A model generated the notes under the pieces. It did no database searches. It saw only the letters and a program-made list of their open reading frames with translations, and had not been told where the DNA came from. A program made the translations under genes and the position numbers. Shown here in pieces: positions 13,976-19,756 of a stretch of DNA of 21,561 nucleotides. This DNA comes from DASVDK01 sp036381125 [NCBI: Thermodesulfobacteriota bacterium] (GTDB lineage: Bacteria; DASVDK01). The stretch spans positions 1 through 21,561 of the forward strand of contig DASVDK010000188.1 in the NCBI GenBank assembly GCA_036381125.1, written 5' to 3'. Within the stretch, counting starts at the first letter, position 1. Each line of letters begins with the position of its first letter.

Positions 13976-15634
13976 AATGGGGGGCGGCACGACCAGCCGC
14001 GGCTCCTCGGCCGCGCGCCGGCGCGCCTGGGCGGCGATGAGCGCCACGTGCTTCTGGATCAGGGCGATCACGAAGGGGTGGCGCGACGCCTTCGGTCCGA
14101 GCGGCGAGAGACCCCGCGCCGCGGCGAGGGCGCTCTTCGCATCCTCCTCGCGCCCCAACCGGTCGAGGTAGTCGGCCTGCGCCTCGAGGCGCCGGCGATA
14201 GCGGTCGCGCATGGCGGCGTCGAACACCCGGTCCGCGAAGGTGTCGAAGATCTGCTGGAACCGCTCCCGGCGCTGCTCCTCCCCCACGATGAGCGGACTC
14301 CTGGCCGCGTCGTCCAGCTCCTCGACGAGCGGCCGGATCGTCTCCTCGGGCAGCAGCCAGCTCGCGAACTCCGGGAGCCGGTGCAGCTCCACCGACCGCG
14401 CGAGGCGGGCCTCGATCTCCGCCGTGTCCATGCCGCCGTCGAGGCCGCGCCGGGCCAGGATGGGGGCCTCGGGCGGCTCCGCGGACGCGGCTGCGGACGC
14501 CCCCTCGCCGAGGAGGAGCGGGCGGGCGGTGCTGTACGCGGACGGCAGCGGCGCCAGGCGCGCCGCCTCGGCGCCGGCGGTCTCGGGCGCGAGCTGCCGT
14601 CTCGCCGCGTGCTCGACGAGGGCGAGCGCGTAGGCCGGCTCCACCGGCACGAGCGGGAAGCCCTCGGCCTGCTCGGCCTCCCGCGCGCGCTCGCGCAGCG
14701 TCCGCCGCGAGGTCTCCGATGCCTGGAAGTGGACGAGGCCCCGCTCGTCGTTGACGATGGCCTGGAAGAGATAGAGCGCGCCCCGCCGGTTGCCGGCCAG
14801 CCAGACGAGCCGGTCGCCGACGCCGTCGATCGCCGACGCCCACGCCTGGTCCGGCTCGATCTCGCGCACCGGGCGGAAGCGCGGCCCCTCGTCCTCGCGC
14901 CGCGGCGCCTCGGGCACCGCGATGCCCCGGGTCTTGAGGAGGAACAGGCCGCGCCGCAGCGCCTTCTCGACCGCGCCGCTCGGCCGCAGGTCGCCGAGCC
15001 AGGCGGCGAGGAAGAGGCCCACGGCCGGCTCGGCCCGCCTGACGAGCGCGTCGACGAGCGTGAGGTCGAGCGCCTCGTGGCGGCCCCGGAGCCGCTCGAG
15101 CGGCGGCAGCGGGCGGGGGAGCGCCTGGGGGAACCTGGCGAAGAAGGCCTCCACGGTGTCGGCGGCGAGCCGTCCCGGGAGGGCGGCCACGCGGTCCGTC
15201 CACTCCTCGCCCCCCTCGTCGGCCAGCTCGGCCGGCGATGCGGCCGCGAGGCGATTGGCTTCCTCCACCGGACCGGCGAGCGGCGCCGCGGCCTCGGGGT
15301 CGAGCGCGGCGGCGGCGGCGACGGCGGCCCGCTTCACCGACGGGTCGGCCGCGGCGTCGCGCACGAAGGCGACGAGCGGCGCGGCGAAGGCCGGCTCGCC
15401 GAGCCGCCCGACGCCCTCGATGAGCGCGAGGCGCGCCTCGCCGCGCTCCCGCTCGAGCCGGCGGGCGATCGCGTCGGCGATCAGCTCGCGGTGGCGCTTG
15501 AGGTCGACGGCGAGCCGCCCCTCGAACGGCGCCCGGGGGTCGTGGCGGCGCGCCTCGAGCGCGGCGTCGAGGAGTTCGGCCGCGCGCTCGCGCGCCGCCT
15601 TGCTGTCGCGTGACGGCGGCCTGACCTTGGCCAT
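13961..15634 (-). CDS. 557-aa protein of unknown function, partly helical-repeat-like
   Basis: A soluble, Ala/Arg/Glu/Leu-rich protein. Residues about 40-160 (repeated LIADAIARRL, ALIEGVGRLGEPAFAAPLVAFV, DPSVKRAAVAAAAAL) look like HEAT-type helical repeats. A middle part (about 205-340) includes LFLLKTRGIAVPEAP and a strand-rich YLFQAIVNDERGLVHFQ segment. The C-terminal third is helical (FADRVFDAAMRDRYRRRLEAQADYL) and ends in PPPIPRGA. No catalytic motif or family is recognised. The ATG lies four bases after the DUF2203 stop with no Shine-Dalgarno, implying coupling. Coding bias and length make it a confident gene; it may be a scaffold. Confidence 0.8.
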   Translation of the reverse strand: MAKVRPPSRDSKAARERAAELLDAALEARRHDPRAPFEGRLAVDLKRHRELIADAIARRLERERGEARLALIEGVGRLGEPAFAAPLVAFVRDAAADPSVKRAAVAAAAALDPEAAAPLAGPVEEANRLAAASPAELADEGGEEWTDRVAALPGRLAADTVEAFFARFPQALPRPLPPLERLRGRHEALDLTLVDALVRRAEPAVGLFLAAWLGDLRPSGAVEKALRRGLFLLKTRGIAVPEAPRREDEGPRFRPVREIEPDQAWASAIDGVGDRLVWLAGNRRGALYLFQAIVNDERGLVHFQASETSRRTLRERAREAEQAEGFPLVPVEPAYALALVEHAARRQLAPETAGAEAARLAPLPSAYSTARPLLLGEGASAAASAEPPEAPILARRGLDGGMDTAEIEARLARSVELHRLPEFASWLLPEETIRPLVEELDDAARSPLIVGEEQRRERFQQIFDTFADRVFDAAMRDRYRRRLEAQADYLDRLGREEDAKSALAAARGLSPLGPKASRHPFVIALIQKHVALIAAQARRRAAEEPRLVVPPPIPRGA

Positions 15635-15638
15635 GGCG

Positions 15639-16106
15639 CTAGTGGTACGTCGGCGAGCCGGCCTCGGCCGCCGCGTCCTCGTCGCGCTCCGTCGTGACGC
15701 CCGCCGGGTCGAGCGGCTTGCGGCCCGCGAACCCCTCCTCGAGGCCGTGCCAGTGGGCGACCGCCGGCTCGCCGCGGCGCCAGCAGAGGAACGCCTCGCG
15801 GCCGTGATGGAGCGTGGGGAAGTCGACGAGCCCGAGGTCGACGTCCTTCACGAGGCAGCCGAGCCGCGACACCTCGTGCAGCGAGACGTTGAACTCCTCG
15901 GCGATGAACTTGAGCTCCTCCTTGCCGCGGACGAGCCGCCCGGCCTGCCGCTCGTCGTACGGGGCCCCGCCCCCCTCGAGGAGCGCCGTCAGCTCCGCCT
16001 GCTTGGCAAGGATCTCGGCCTTCTTGTCGGCGAGCGCCGCGAGGAGCGGCTCGAGGACCGGGATGAGGCGGTTCGCCTCCTCGAGCGAGAAGAGTCGGAC
16101 ATGCAT
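15639..16106 (-). CDS. DUF2203 family protein
   Basis: 155 residues. Begins RLFSLEEANRLIPVLEPLL, followed by a long charged helix (about 25-80), then VKDVDLGLVDFPTLHHGREAFLCWRRGEPAVAHWHGLEEGFAGRKPL (about 86-132). The GLVDFP, LCW..GE and WH motifs are the signature of DUF2203, a family of unknown function found in many phyla. The His/Asp/Cys-rich core could bind a metal. The extra tail (133-155) is acidic. ATG 16104-16106 is consistent with a leaderless CATAAT box. Promoter region shared with the divergent dehydrogenase; coupled to the 557-aa gene. Confidence 0.88.
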   Translation of the reverse strand: MHVRLFSLEEANRLIPVLEPLLAALADKKAEILAKQAELTALLEGGGAPYDERQAGRLVRGKEELKFIAEEFNVSLHEVSRLGCLVKDVDLGLVDFPTLHHGREAFLCWRRGEPAVAHWHGLEEGFAGRKPLDPAGVTTERDEDAAAEAGSPTYH

Positions 16107-16112
16107 GCCGCC

Positions 16113-16143
16113 ATTATGACGGCCCCGACGCGGCCGGTGTCAA
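16113..16143 (-). promoter_or_regulatory. Promoter for the DUF2203 unit, probably leaderless
   Basis: On the minus strand a perfect TTGACA (16138-16143) is followed after 19 bases by CATAAT (16113-16118), six bases before the ATG. The spacer is longer than optimal. There is no Shine-Dalgarno. Confidence 0.5.
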
Positions 16144-16159
16144 GGCGCCGGGCCGGCGC

Positions 16160-16165
16160 TAGACT
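16160..16165 (+). promoter_or_regulatory. Leaderless -10 (TAGACT) for the dehydrogenase gene
   Basis: GCTAGACT (16158-16165) ends seven bases before the ATG at 16173. GTGTCA (16137-16142) is a partial -35 at 17-base spacing and overlaps the opposite-strand TTGACA. Confidence 0.55.
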
Positions 16166-16172
16166 CCCCCGC

Positions 16173-17180
16173 ATGCGATCCCCCCTGACCGTGCTCCTCG
16201 GCGATCGGCTCGTCGCCGGTCAGGCTTCCCGTCTCGCCGCGGAGCTCGGCGACCCGTTCCGGGTCGTCGTGCCCGACGGGGAGGGGGCGTTCACGCCGGA
16301 CGGCCTCGTCCCGTTCGCCGCGCAGGCGGACGTGATCGTGGCGACCGGGCTCGCGTCCCCCACGATCGAGGCGGCGCGGCGCTGCCGCCTGGTCCAGTCG
16401 TGGATCGCCGGCGTGGATCGCTTCGACCTCGAGGCGATGGCCCGGGCCGGGCTGGTGCTGTCGGCCGCGCACGGCAACGCGGTGGCCGTCGCCGAGCACG
16501 CGCTCGGCCTCGTGCTCGCCCTCGGCCGCCACATCGTGCGCGGCGATCGGGCCCTGCGCCGCGGCGACTGGTCGGTCGGCTTTGCCGCCGGGGCCCCCCC
16601 GCACGCCGGCGTGAGCGGCCGCACGGTCACGGTCGTCGGGTACGGCAGCATCGGTCGGGCCTTCGGCCGCCTCGCGGCCGGCTTCGGCTTCCGGCTGATC
16701 GGCGTCCGGCGGCACCCGGAGCGCTCCGGAGCGGACGGGGGGCCCGTGACCATCGTCGGCCTCGACCGGCTCGACTGGGCGCTCGGCCAGGCGGACGTCG
16801 TCGTCCTCGCCCTGCCGAAGACGCGCGAGACGGTGGGGCTGATCGACGCCCGGCGGCTGGCCGCGATGCGACGCGACGCCTGGCTCGTGCAGGTGGGCCG
16901 CTCGGAGACGGTGGACGAGGCGGCGCTCTTCGAGGCCTGCCGGGACCGCCGCATCGCCGGCGCCGGCCTCGACGTCTGGTGGCGCTATCCACCCCCGCAC
17001 CCGAGGCTCCCCGCCCGATTCCCGTTCCACGAGCTGGACAACGTGGTCCTCACGCCGCACTCGTCCGGGTGGACCGTCGAAGGGCTCGAGGCCCAGATGG
17101 CGTTCGTGGTCGACAACCTGCGGCGCTTCGCCCGGGGCGAGCCGATCGAGGGGGTCGTGGACCTCGAGCTCGGGTACTAG
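16173..17180 (+). CDS. D-isomer-specific 2-hydroxyacid dehydrogenase
   Basis: 335 residues in the usual catalytic-NAD-catalytic layout. NAD-binding GYGSIG lies at 156-161. The substrate-binding/catalytic Arg is in VQVGRSETVDEAAL (R243) and the catalytic His in LTPHSSGW (H296). The Glu that normally partners the His after the GLDV motif (DVFxxEP) is not at its expected place: the sequence reads GLDVWWRYPPP (265-275). This may mark a subfamily with another acid or altered activity. Probably NAD(P)-dependent reduction or oxidation of a 2-keto/2-hydroxy acid; substrate unknown. Fragment of a second copy follows. Confidence 0.88.
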   Translation: MRSPLTVLLGDRLVAGQASRLAAELGDPFRVVVPDGEGAFTPDGLVPFAAQADVIVATGLASPTIEAARRCRLVQSWIAGVDRFDLEAMARAGLVLSAAHGNAVAVAEHALGLVLALGRHIVRGDRALRRGDWSVGFAAGAPPHAGVSGRTVTVVGYGSIGRAFGRLAAGFGFRLIGVRRHPERSGADGGPVTIVGLDRLDWALGQADVVVLALPKTRETVGLIDARRLAAMRRDAWLVQVGRSETVDEAALFEACRDRRIAGAGLDVWWRYPPPHPRLPARFPFHELDNVVLTPHSSGWTVEGLEAQMAFVVDNLRRFARGEPIEGVVDLELGY

Positions 17181-17196
17181 GCCGCGGTGGCGGACC

Positions 17197-17295
17197 GGCG
17201 GCGCGGCCGTCGACGTCCTCGTCGACAACCTCTTCGCCCGCTGGCGCGCAGGCGAGCCCTGGCGCAACCTCGGCGATCCGGCGCGCGGCTACTGA
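17197..17295 (+). pseudogene. C-terminal remnant of a second 2-hydroxyacid dehydrogenase
   Basis: In a different frame from the intact gene, this stretch reads ...VDVLVDNLFARWRAGEPW, then RNLGDPARGY and a TGA. It aligns with the intact C terminus (FVVDNLRRFARGEP ... VDLELGY). No start codon or NAD domain precedes it. It is best explained as the tail of a decayed paralogue or a recombination scar, with the intact gene's tail upstream. Confidence 0.6.
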
Positions 17296-17310
17296 GCGCG
17301 CCCTTGGTTG

Positions 17311-17339
17311 TTGACACAGGTCACACCCGCGCCTAGCCT
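17311..17339 (+). promoter_or_regulatory. Strong promoter TTGACA-N17-TAGCCT
   Basis: A perfect -35 (17311-17316), exactly 17 bases, and TAGCCT (17334-17339). The predicted +1 near 17346 leaves about 108 bases of leader before the first formamidase gene. TGAC-ACAG-GTCA (17312-17323) is a small palindrome over the -35. Confidence 0.75.
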
Positions 17340-17360
17340 CGTTCCTATCCCGTGAGCGGT

Positions 17361-17446
17361 GCGCCGCCGTGCAACAGGGCGGCGCTCGCGACGCGTGCCC
17401 CGTACACCGCCGCCCGTCCCTCCGACGCATCGCCACGAACGGAGGG
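17361..17446 (+). promoter_or_regulatory. Two-hairpin leader that hides the Shine-Dalgarno
   Basis: GCGCCGCC (17361-17368) pairs perfectly with GGCGGCGC (17378-17385) across a 9-base loop. CCCTCCG (17418-17424) pairs perfectly with CGGAGGG (17440-17446), and the latter contains the Shine-Dalgarno of the gene starting at 17454. The second stem would block ribosome entry. No known riboswitch class is recognised. A GTG at 17352, near the predicted +1 and in frame with the gene, is an alternative near-leaderless start adding 34 residues. Confidence 0.5.
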
Positions 17447-17453
17447 TCCCCCT

Positions 17454-18716
17454 ATGGCGACAGTGCCTGAAACGCGGTTCGGCGAGGCGGTCGGCCGCGC
17501 CCGCGTGCGCAAGCCGGGGCCGATGGACTTCCGCACCTCGGGCGTCTCGCGCTTCGAGGACCGCGACCTCGGCGTCCCCAGGTTCCGGTGTGAGGTGGGC
17601 GTTCCGCTCGCGCAGCAGGCTCACCTCGGCCACAACCGGTGGCACCCGGACATCCCGCCCCTCATCGAGCTCTCGCCGGGCGAGGAGGTAATCCTCGAGA
17701 CGCCCGGCTACGACGACTACCAGCTCAAGGACAACGACGCGCGAACCGACATCGATTCGCTCGACCTGTCGCGCGTCCATCCTCTCGCCGGCCCGGTGGC
17801 GGTCAAGGGGGCGGAGCCGGGCGACCTCCTCGTCGTGGACCTCCTGGCCATCGAGCCGCTCTCCGGCATCGGCTACTCCTGCGTGCTCCCCGGCATGGGC
17901 GGCATCCTGCGCGAGCAGTTCCCGAAGGGCTTCAAGTCGGTCTGGGACTGCCGGGGCGTGTACGCGACCTCGCGGCACGTGCCCGGCGTGCGGATCCCTG
18001 CCATCCCGCACCCCGGGGTCATCGGCGTGGCGCCGTCCCACGAGATGCTGAAGCGATGGAACGAGCGGGAGGACCCGCTCGTGTCCCAGGAGAAGGCCGC
18101 GCCTCGCGTCGCGGAGACGGCCGTCCTGCGGATGCAGCGCGGGGCGGACAGCTCGCGGCGCAGCAGCATAGCGGCCGAGGCGGCCCGCACCGTCCCTCCG
18201 CGTGAGAACGGCGGCAACGTGGACATCAAGAACCTCTCGACCGGGTCGCGGCTCTACTTCCCCGTCTTCGTCGAGGGGGCGCTCCTCTCGCTCGGCGATC
18301 TCCACTTCGCCGAGGGAGATGGCGAGGTCACCTGGAACGCGATCGAGATGGACGGCGTCACCTGGCTGCGCACCAACCTCGTGAAGGGCGCTGCCAAGAA
18401 GTTCAACGTGAAGACCCCGATCTTCGAGCCCGGCCCGGTGGAGCCGCGCTTCTCCCGCTGGCTCACTTTCACCGGCATCAACGTGCACGACAACACGCAG
18501 GGTTACCTCGACTGCACCATGGCTGCGAAGGAGGCGCTGATGCAGGCGATCGACTACCTCGGGAAGTTCGGCTTCTCGGGGGAGCAGGCGTACACGATCC
18601 TGAGCGTCGCGCCCATGGAGATGCGGATCAGCTCCATGGTCGACATCCCGAATGCCTGCGTGACCGTCTCCCTCCCGCGCGACATCTTCGAGAAGGACAT
18701 CCTGCCCGCCGCATGA
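17454..18716 (+). CDS. Acetamidase/formamidase (FmdA/AmdA) paralogue
   Basis: 420 residues. The family hydrolyses short amides to acid and ammonia. Shared blocks: HNRWHPDIP (60-68), AVKGAEPGDLLVVDLL (116-131), WDCRGVYATSRH (164-175), TVPPRENGGNVDIKNLS (246-262), YFPVFVEGALLSLGDLHFAEGDGE (268-291), EPGPVEPRFSRWLTF and MVDIPNACVTVSLP. Compared with the second copy it has about 38 extra N-terminal residues and lacks two Cys: Val256 replaces C225 of NCDIKNL, and Asn295 stands where the other has FCGAIEM. Substrate preference may therefore differ. ATG 17454 follows GGAGGG by seven bases. A 16-bp hairpin follows the stop. Confidence 0.85.
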   Translation: MATVPETRFGEAVGRARVRKPGPMDFRTSGVSRFEDRDLGVPRFRCEVGVPLAQQAHLGHNRWHPDIPPLIELSPGEEVILETPGYDDYQLKDNDARTDIDSLDLSRVHPLAGPVAVKGAEPGDLLVVDLLAIEPLSGIGYSCVLPGMGGILREQFPKGFKSVWDCRGVYATSRHVPGVRIPAIPHPGVIGVAPSHEMLKRWNEREDPLVSQEKAAPRVAETAVLRMQRGADSSRRSSIAAEAARTVPPRENGGNVDIKNLSTGSRLYFPVFVEGALLSLGDLHFAEGDGEVTWNAIEMDGVTWLRTNLVKGAAKKFNVKTPIFEPGPVEPRFSRWLTFTGINVHDNTQGYLDCTMAAKEALMQAIDYLGKFGFSGEQAYTILSVAPMEMRISSMVDIPNACVTVSLPRDIFEKDILPAA

Positions 18717-18729
18717 CCGGCGCGCAGCC

Positions 18730-18768
18730 GGCAGGCGTGCGGCGCCGCCGCTGCGTCGCGCGCCTGCC
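18730..18768 (+). terminator. 16-bp terminator hairpin after the first amidase gene
   Basis: Bases 18730-18745 pair with 18753-18768 over 16 consecutive positions (14 Watson-Crick, 2 G-U), leaving a 7-base loop. It begins 13 bases after the stop codon and is followed by a pyrimidine-rich ACGCTTCTCGCGTCTTCC. It is the strongest terminator candidate in the window. Confidence 0.7.
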
Positions 18769-18886
18769 ACGCTTCTCGCGTCTTCCCGCGCGCCATGCGG
18801 CCCGAGGCCTCGACCAGGCCGCCTGGCTCCCCCGCCGCGCGACCGCGCGTGGACGTGACCGCCTCGGGCGCAGGGTCGATCGTCAC

Positions 18887-18934
18887 TTGACCCCCCTTCC
18901 GGGCGGGTGTAGCGTGAGACTACCTCAGAGCTAC
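18887..18934 (+). promoter_or_regulatory. Promoter TTGACC-N17-TAGCGT with an operator-like palindrome
   Basis: TTGACC (18887-18892), 17 bases, TAGCGT (18910-18915); +1 near 18922. A palindrome covers the -10 and the start point: GTAGC (18909-18913) with GCTAC (18930-18934), and TGAG (18915-18918) with CTCA (18924-18927). A repressor bound here would block the amiS-fmdA-fmdB unit. As RNA only the downstream half would be transcribed, so it is more likely a DNA site. Confidence 0.65.
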
Positions 18935-19079
18935 AAGGTCGCGCCGTGGGCCTGGCTGGTGTCATCGGTCTCGCCCTCGAAGGTTCCGTTCCCTCCGTAC
19001 CGTGGCCGAGGGTCGAGGCGCACCGCTCCTTCCGCACCGTCCTCCGACGTTCCGCTCGCCCGTACCCGGCAACGCCGAA

Positions 19080-19120
19080 CAGGCGCCGCGTAGTCCGACC
19101 GAACGGACAGTCGGCGCCTG
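19080..19120 (+). promoter_or_regulatory. Leader hairpin with ACCGAA hexaloop
   Basis: The outer stem CAGGCGCCG (19080-19088) pairs with CGGCGCCTG (19112-19120), and the inner stem GTCCG (19093-19097) with CGGAC (19104-19108). The closing loop is ACCGAA. A six-base loop with A at 1 and G at 4 matches the loop rule for RNA targets of ANTAR antiterminators such as AmiR of amidase operons. A second neighbouring hexaloop stem, normally needed, was not found. Confidence 0.4.
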
Positions 19121-19155
19121 CGGGTCCTGCCGCCCGCCGTGGCCTCGACCAGACA

Positions 19156-19185
19156 TCCCCCCCGCGTCGCCGCCGATCGGGGGGA
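19156..19185 (+). promoter_or_regulatory. C-run/G-run stem touching the amiS Shine-Dalgarno
   Basis: TCCCCCC (19156-19162) pairs with GGGGGGA (19179-19185). The Shine-Dalgarno AAGGAGGGG (19185-19193) starts at the last paired base, and the C-run could pair with it instead. The ATG follows at 19199. Confidence 0.45.
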
Positions 19186-19198
19186 AGGAGGGGTCATC

Positions 19199-19711
19199 AT
19201 GCTAGGTCTCGTCCTGCTCTACGTGGGGGCCGTCCTCTTCCTCAACGGCCTCTGGCTCCTGGGCCGCATCGGCGACCGCGAGATCGCCGTCATCAACGTC
19301 TTCACCGGTGGCCTCACGCTCCTCGTCGCGCTCTACCTCGCGTTCGGCCCGGGATCGAGCCCGGAGTCGATCCTGGCCGCGGCCCAGGTCCTGCTCTTCT
19401 CGTTCACGTACTTCTGGGTGGCGATCAACCGTTACAACGGCGCCGACGGGCGTGGGCTCGGCTGGTACTGCCTCTTCGTGGCACTCACCGCTGCGCCGAT
19501 CGCGTACACCACGCTTGCCGGTGCGACCTCCGTGTTGGGCGTCTGGCTCGGCCTGAACTGGGCCGCGTGGGCCGTGCTCTGGTTCCTCTTCTTCCTGCTC
19601 CTCGCCCTCAAGAAGCCGATCCTCCGGGTGACGGGCGCCATTACGGCCGTCGAGGGGGTCCTTACCGCGTGGCTGCCCGGCTACCTGCTCCTCACGGGGG
19701 TCCTGCGCTGA
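19199..19711 (+). CDS. amiS: AmiS/UreI-family amide/urea channel
   Basis: 170 residues with six predicted membrane spans. It opens with LGLVLLYVGAVLFLNGLWLLG, close to the start of Helicobacter UreI. Further family marks are INVFTGGL, FSFTYFWVAINRYNG, GWYCLFVALTAAP, WAAWAVLWFLFFLLLALKKP and VEGVLTAWLPGYLL (150-164). UreI is a proton-gated urea channel; AmiS is the amide-uptake relative in amidase operons. The His-rich periplasmic loop used by UreI for acid gating is absent, so it is more AmiS-like. It probably admits formamide or other short amides for the amidase encoded 45 bases downstream. AAGGAGGGG precedes the ATG. Confidence 0.88.
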   Translation: MLGLVLLYVGAVLFLNGLWLLGRIGDREIAVINVFTGGLTLLVALYLAFGPGSSPESILAAAQVLLFSFTYFWVAINRYNGADGRGLGWYCLFVALTAAPIAYTTLAGATSVLGVWLGLNWAAWAVLWFLFFLLLALKKPILRVTGAITAVEGVLTAWLPGYLLLTGVLR

Positions 19712-19724
19712 CCAACGCGTTCGG

Positions 19725-19741
19725 ACCGGCGCCGCGCCGGT
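19725..19741 (+). promoter_or_regulatory. Short stem-loop two bases before the fmdA Shine-Dalgarno
   Basis: ACCGGCG-CCG-CGCCGGT is a perfect 7-bp stem with a triloop in the amiS-fmdA gap. The Shine-Dalgarno AAAGGAG begins at 19744. It may protect or set the level of the downstream message. Confidence 0.4.
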
Positions 19742-19756
19742 GGAAAGGAGACGTAC

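Larger units (their letters stand above)
18717..19198 (+). other. Gene-free stretch: terminator, promoter and long leader of the amiS-fmdA unit
   Basis: About 480 bases between the two amidase units hold no credible gene; open frames here are low-order Arg/Pro-rich. The content is regulatory: a terminator hairpin (18730-18768), a promoter (18887-18915) with an overlapping palindrome, then about 275 bases of untranslated leader with a hexaloop hairpin and a C-run/G-run stem before the amiS Shine-Dalgarno. Confidence 0.65.

Noticed and set aside
14790-16150. Plus-strand open frame reaching into the dehydrogenase gene
   Set aside because: The part before 16173 is antisense to the DUF2203 and 557-aa genes and is Ser/Arg/Ala-rich without any motif; only the last 335 residues are real.
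17346-17453. Known riboswitch (guanidine, glycine or similar) in the first amidase leader
   Set aside because: None of the conserved cores I know could be matched; reported only as an unclassified structured leader.
18735-18960. Plus-strand frame after the first amidase encoding an Arg-rich peptide
   Set aside because: It spans a terminator hairpin and the next promoter, has no Shine-Dalgarno, and shows no protein-like pattern.
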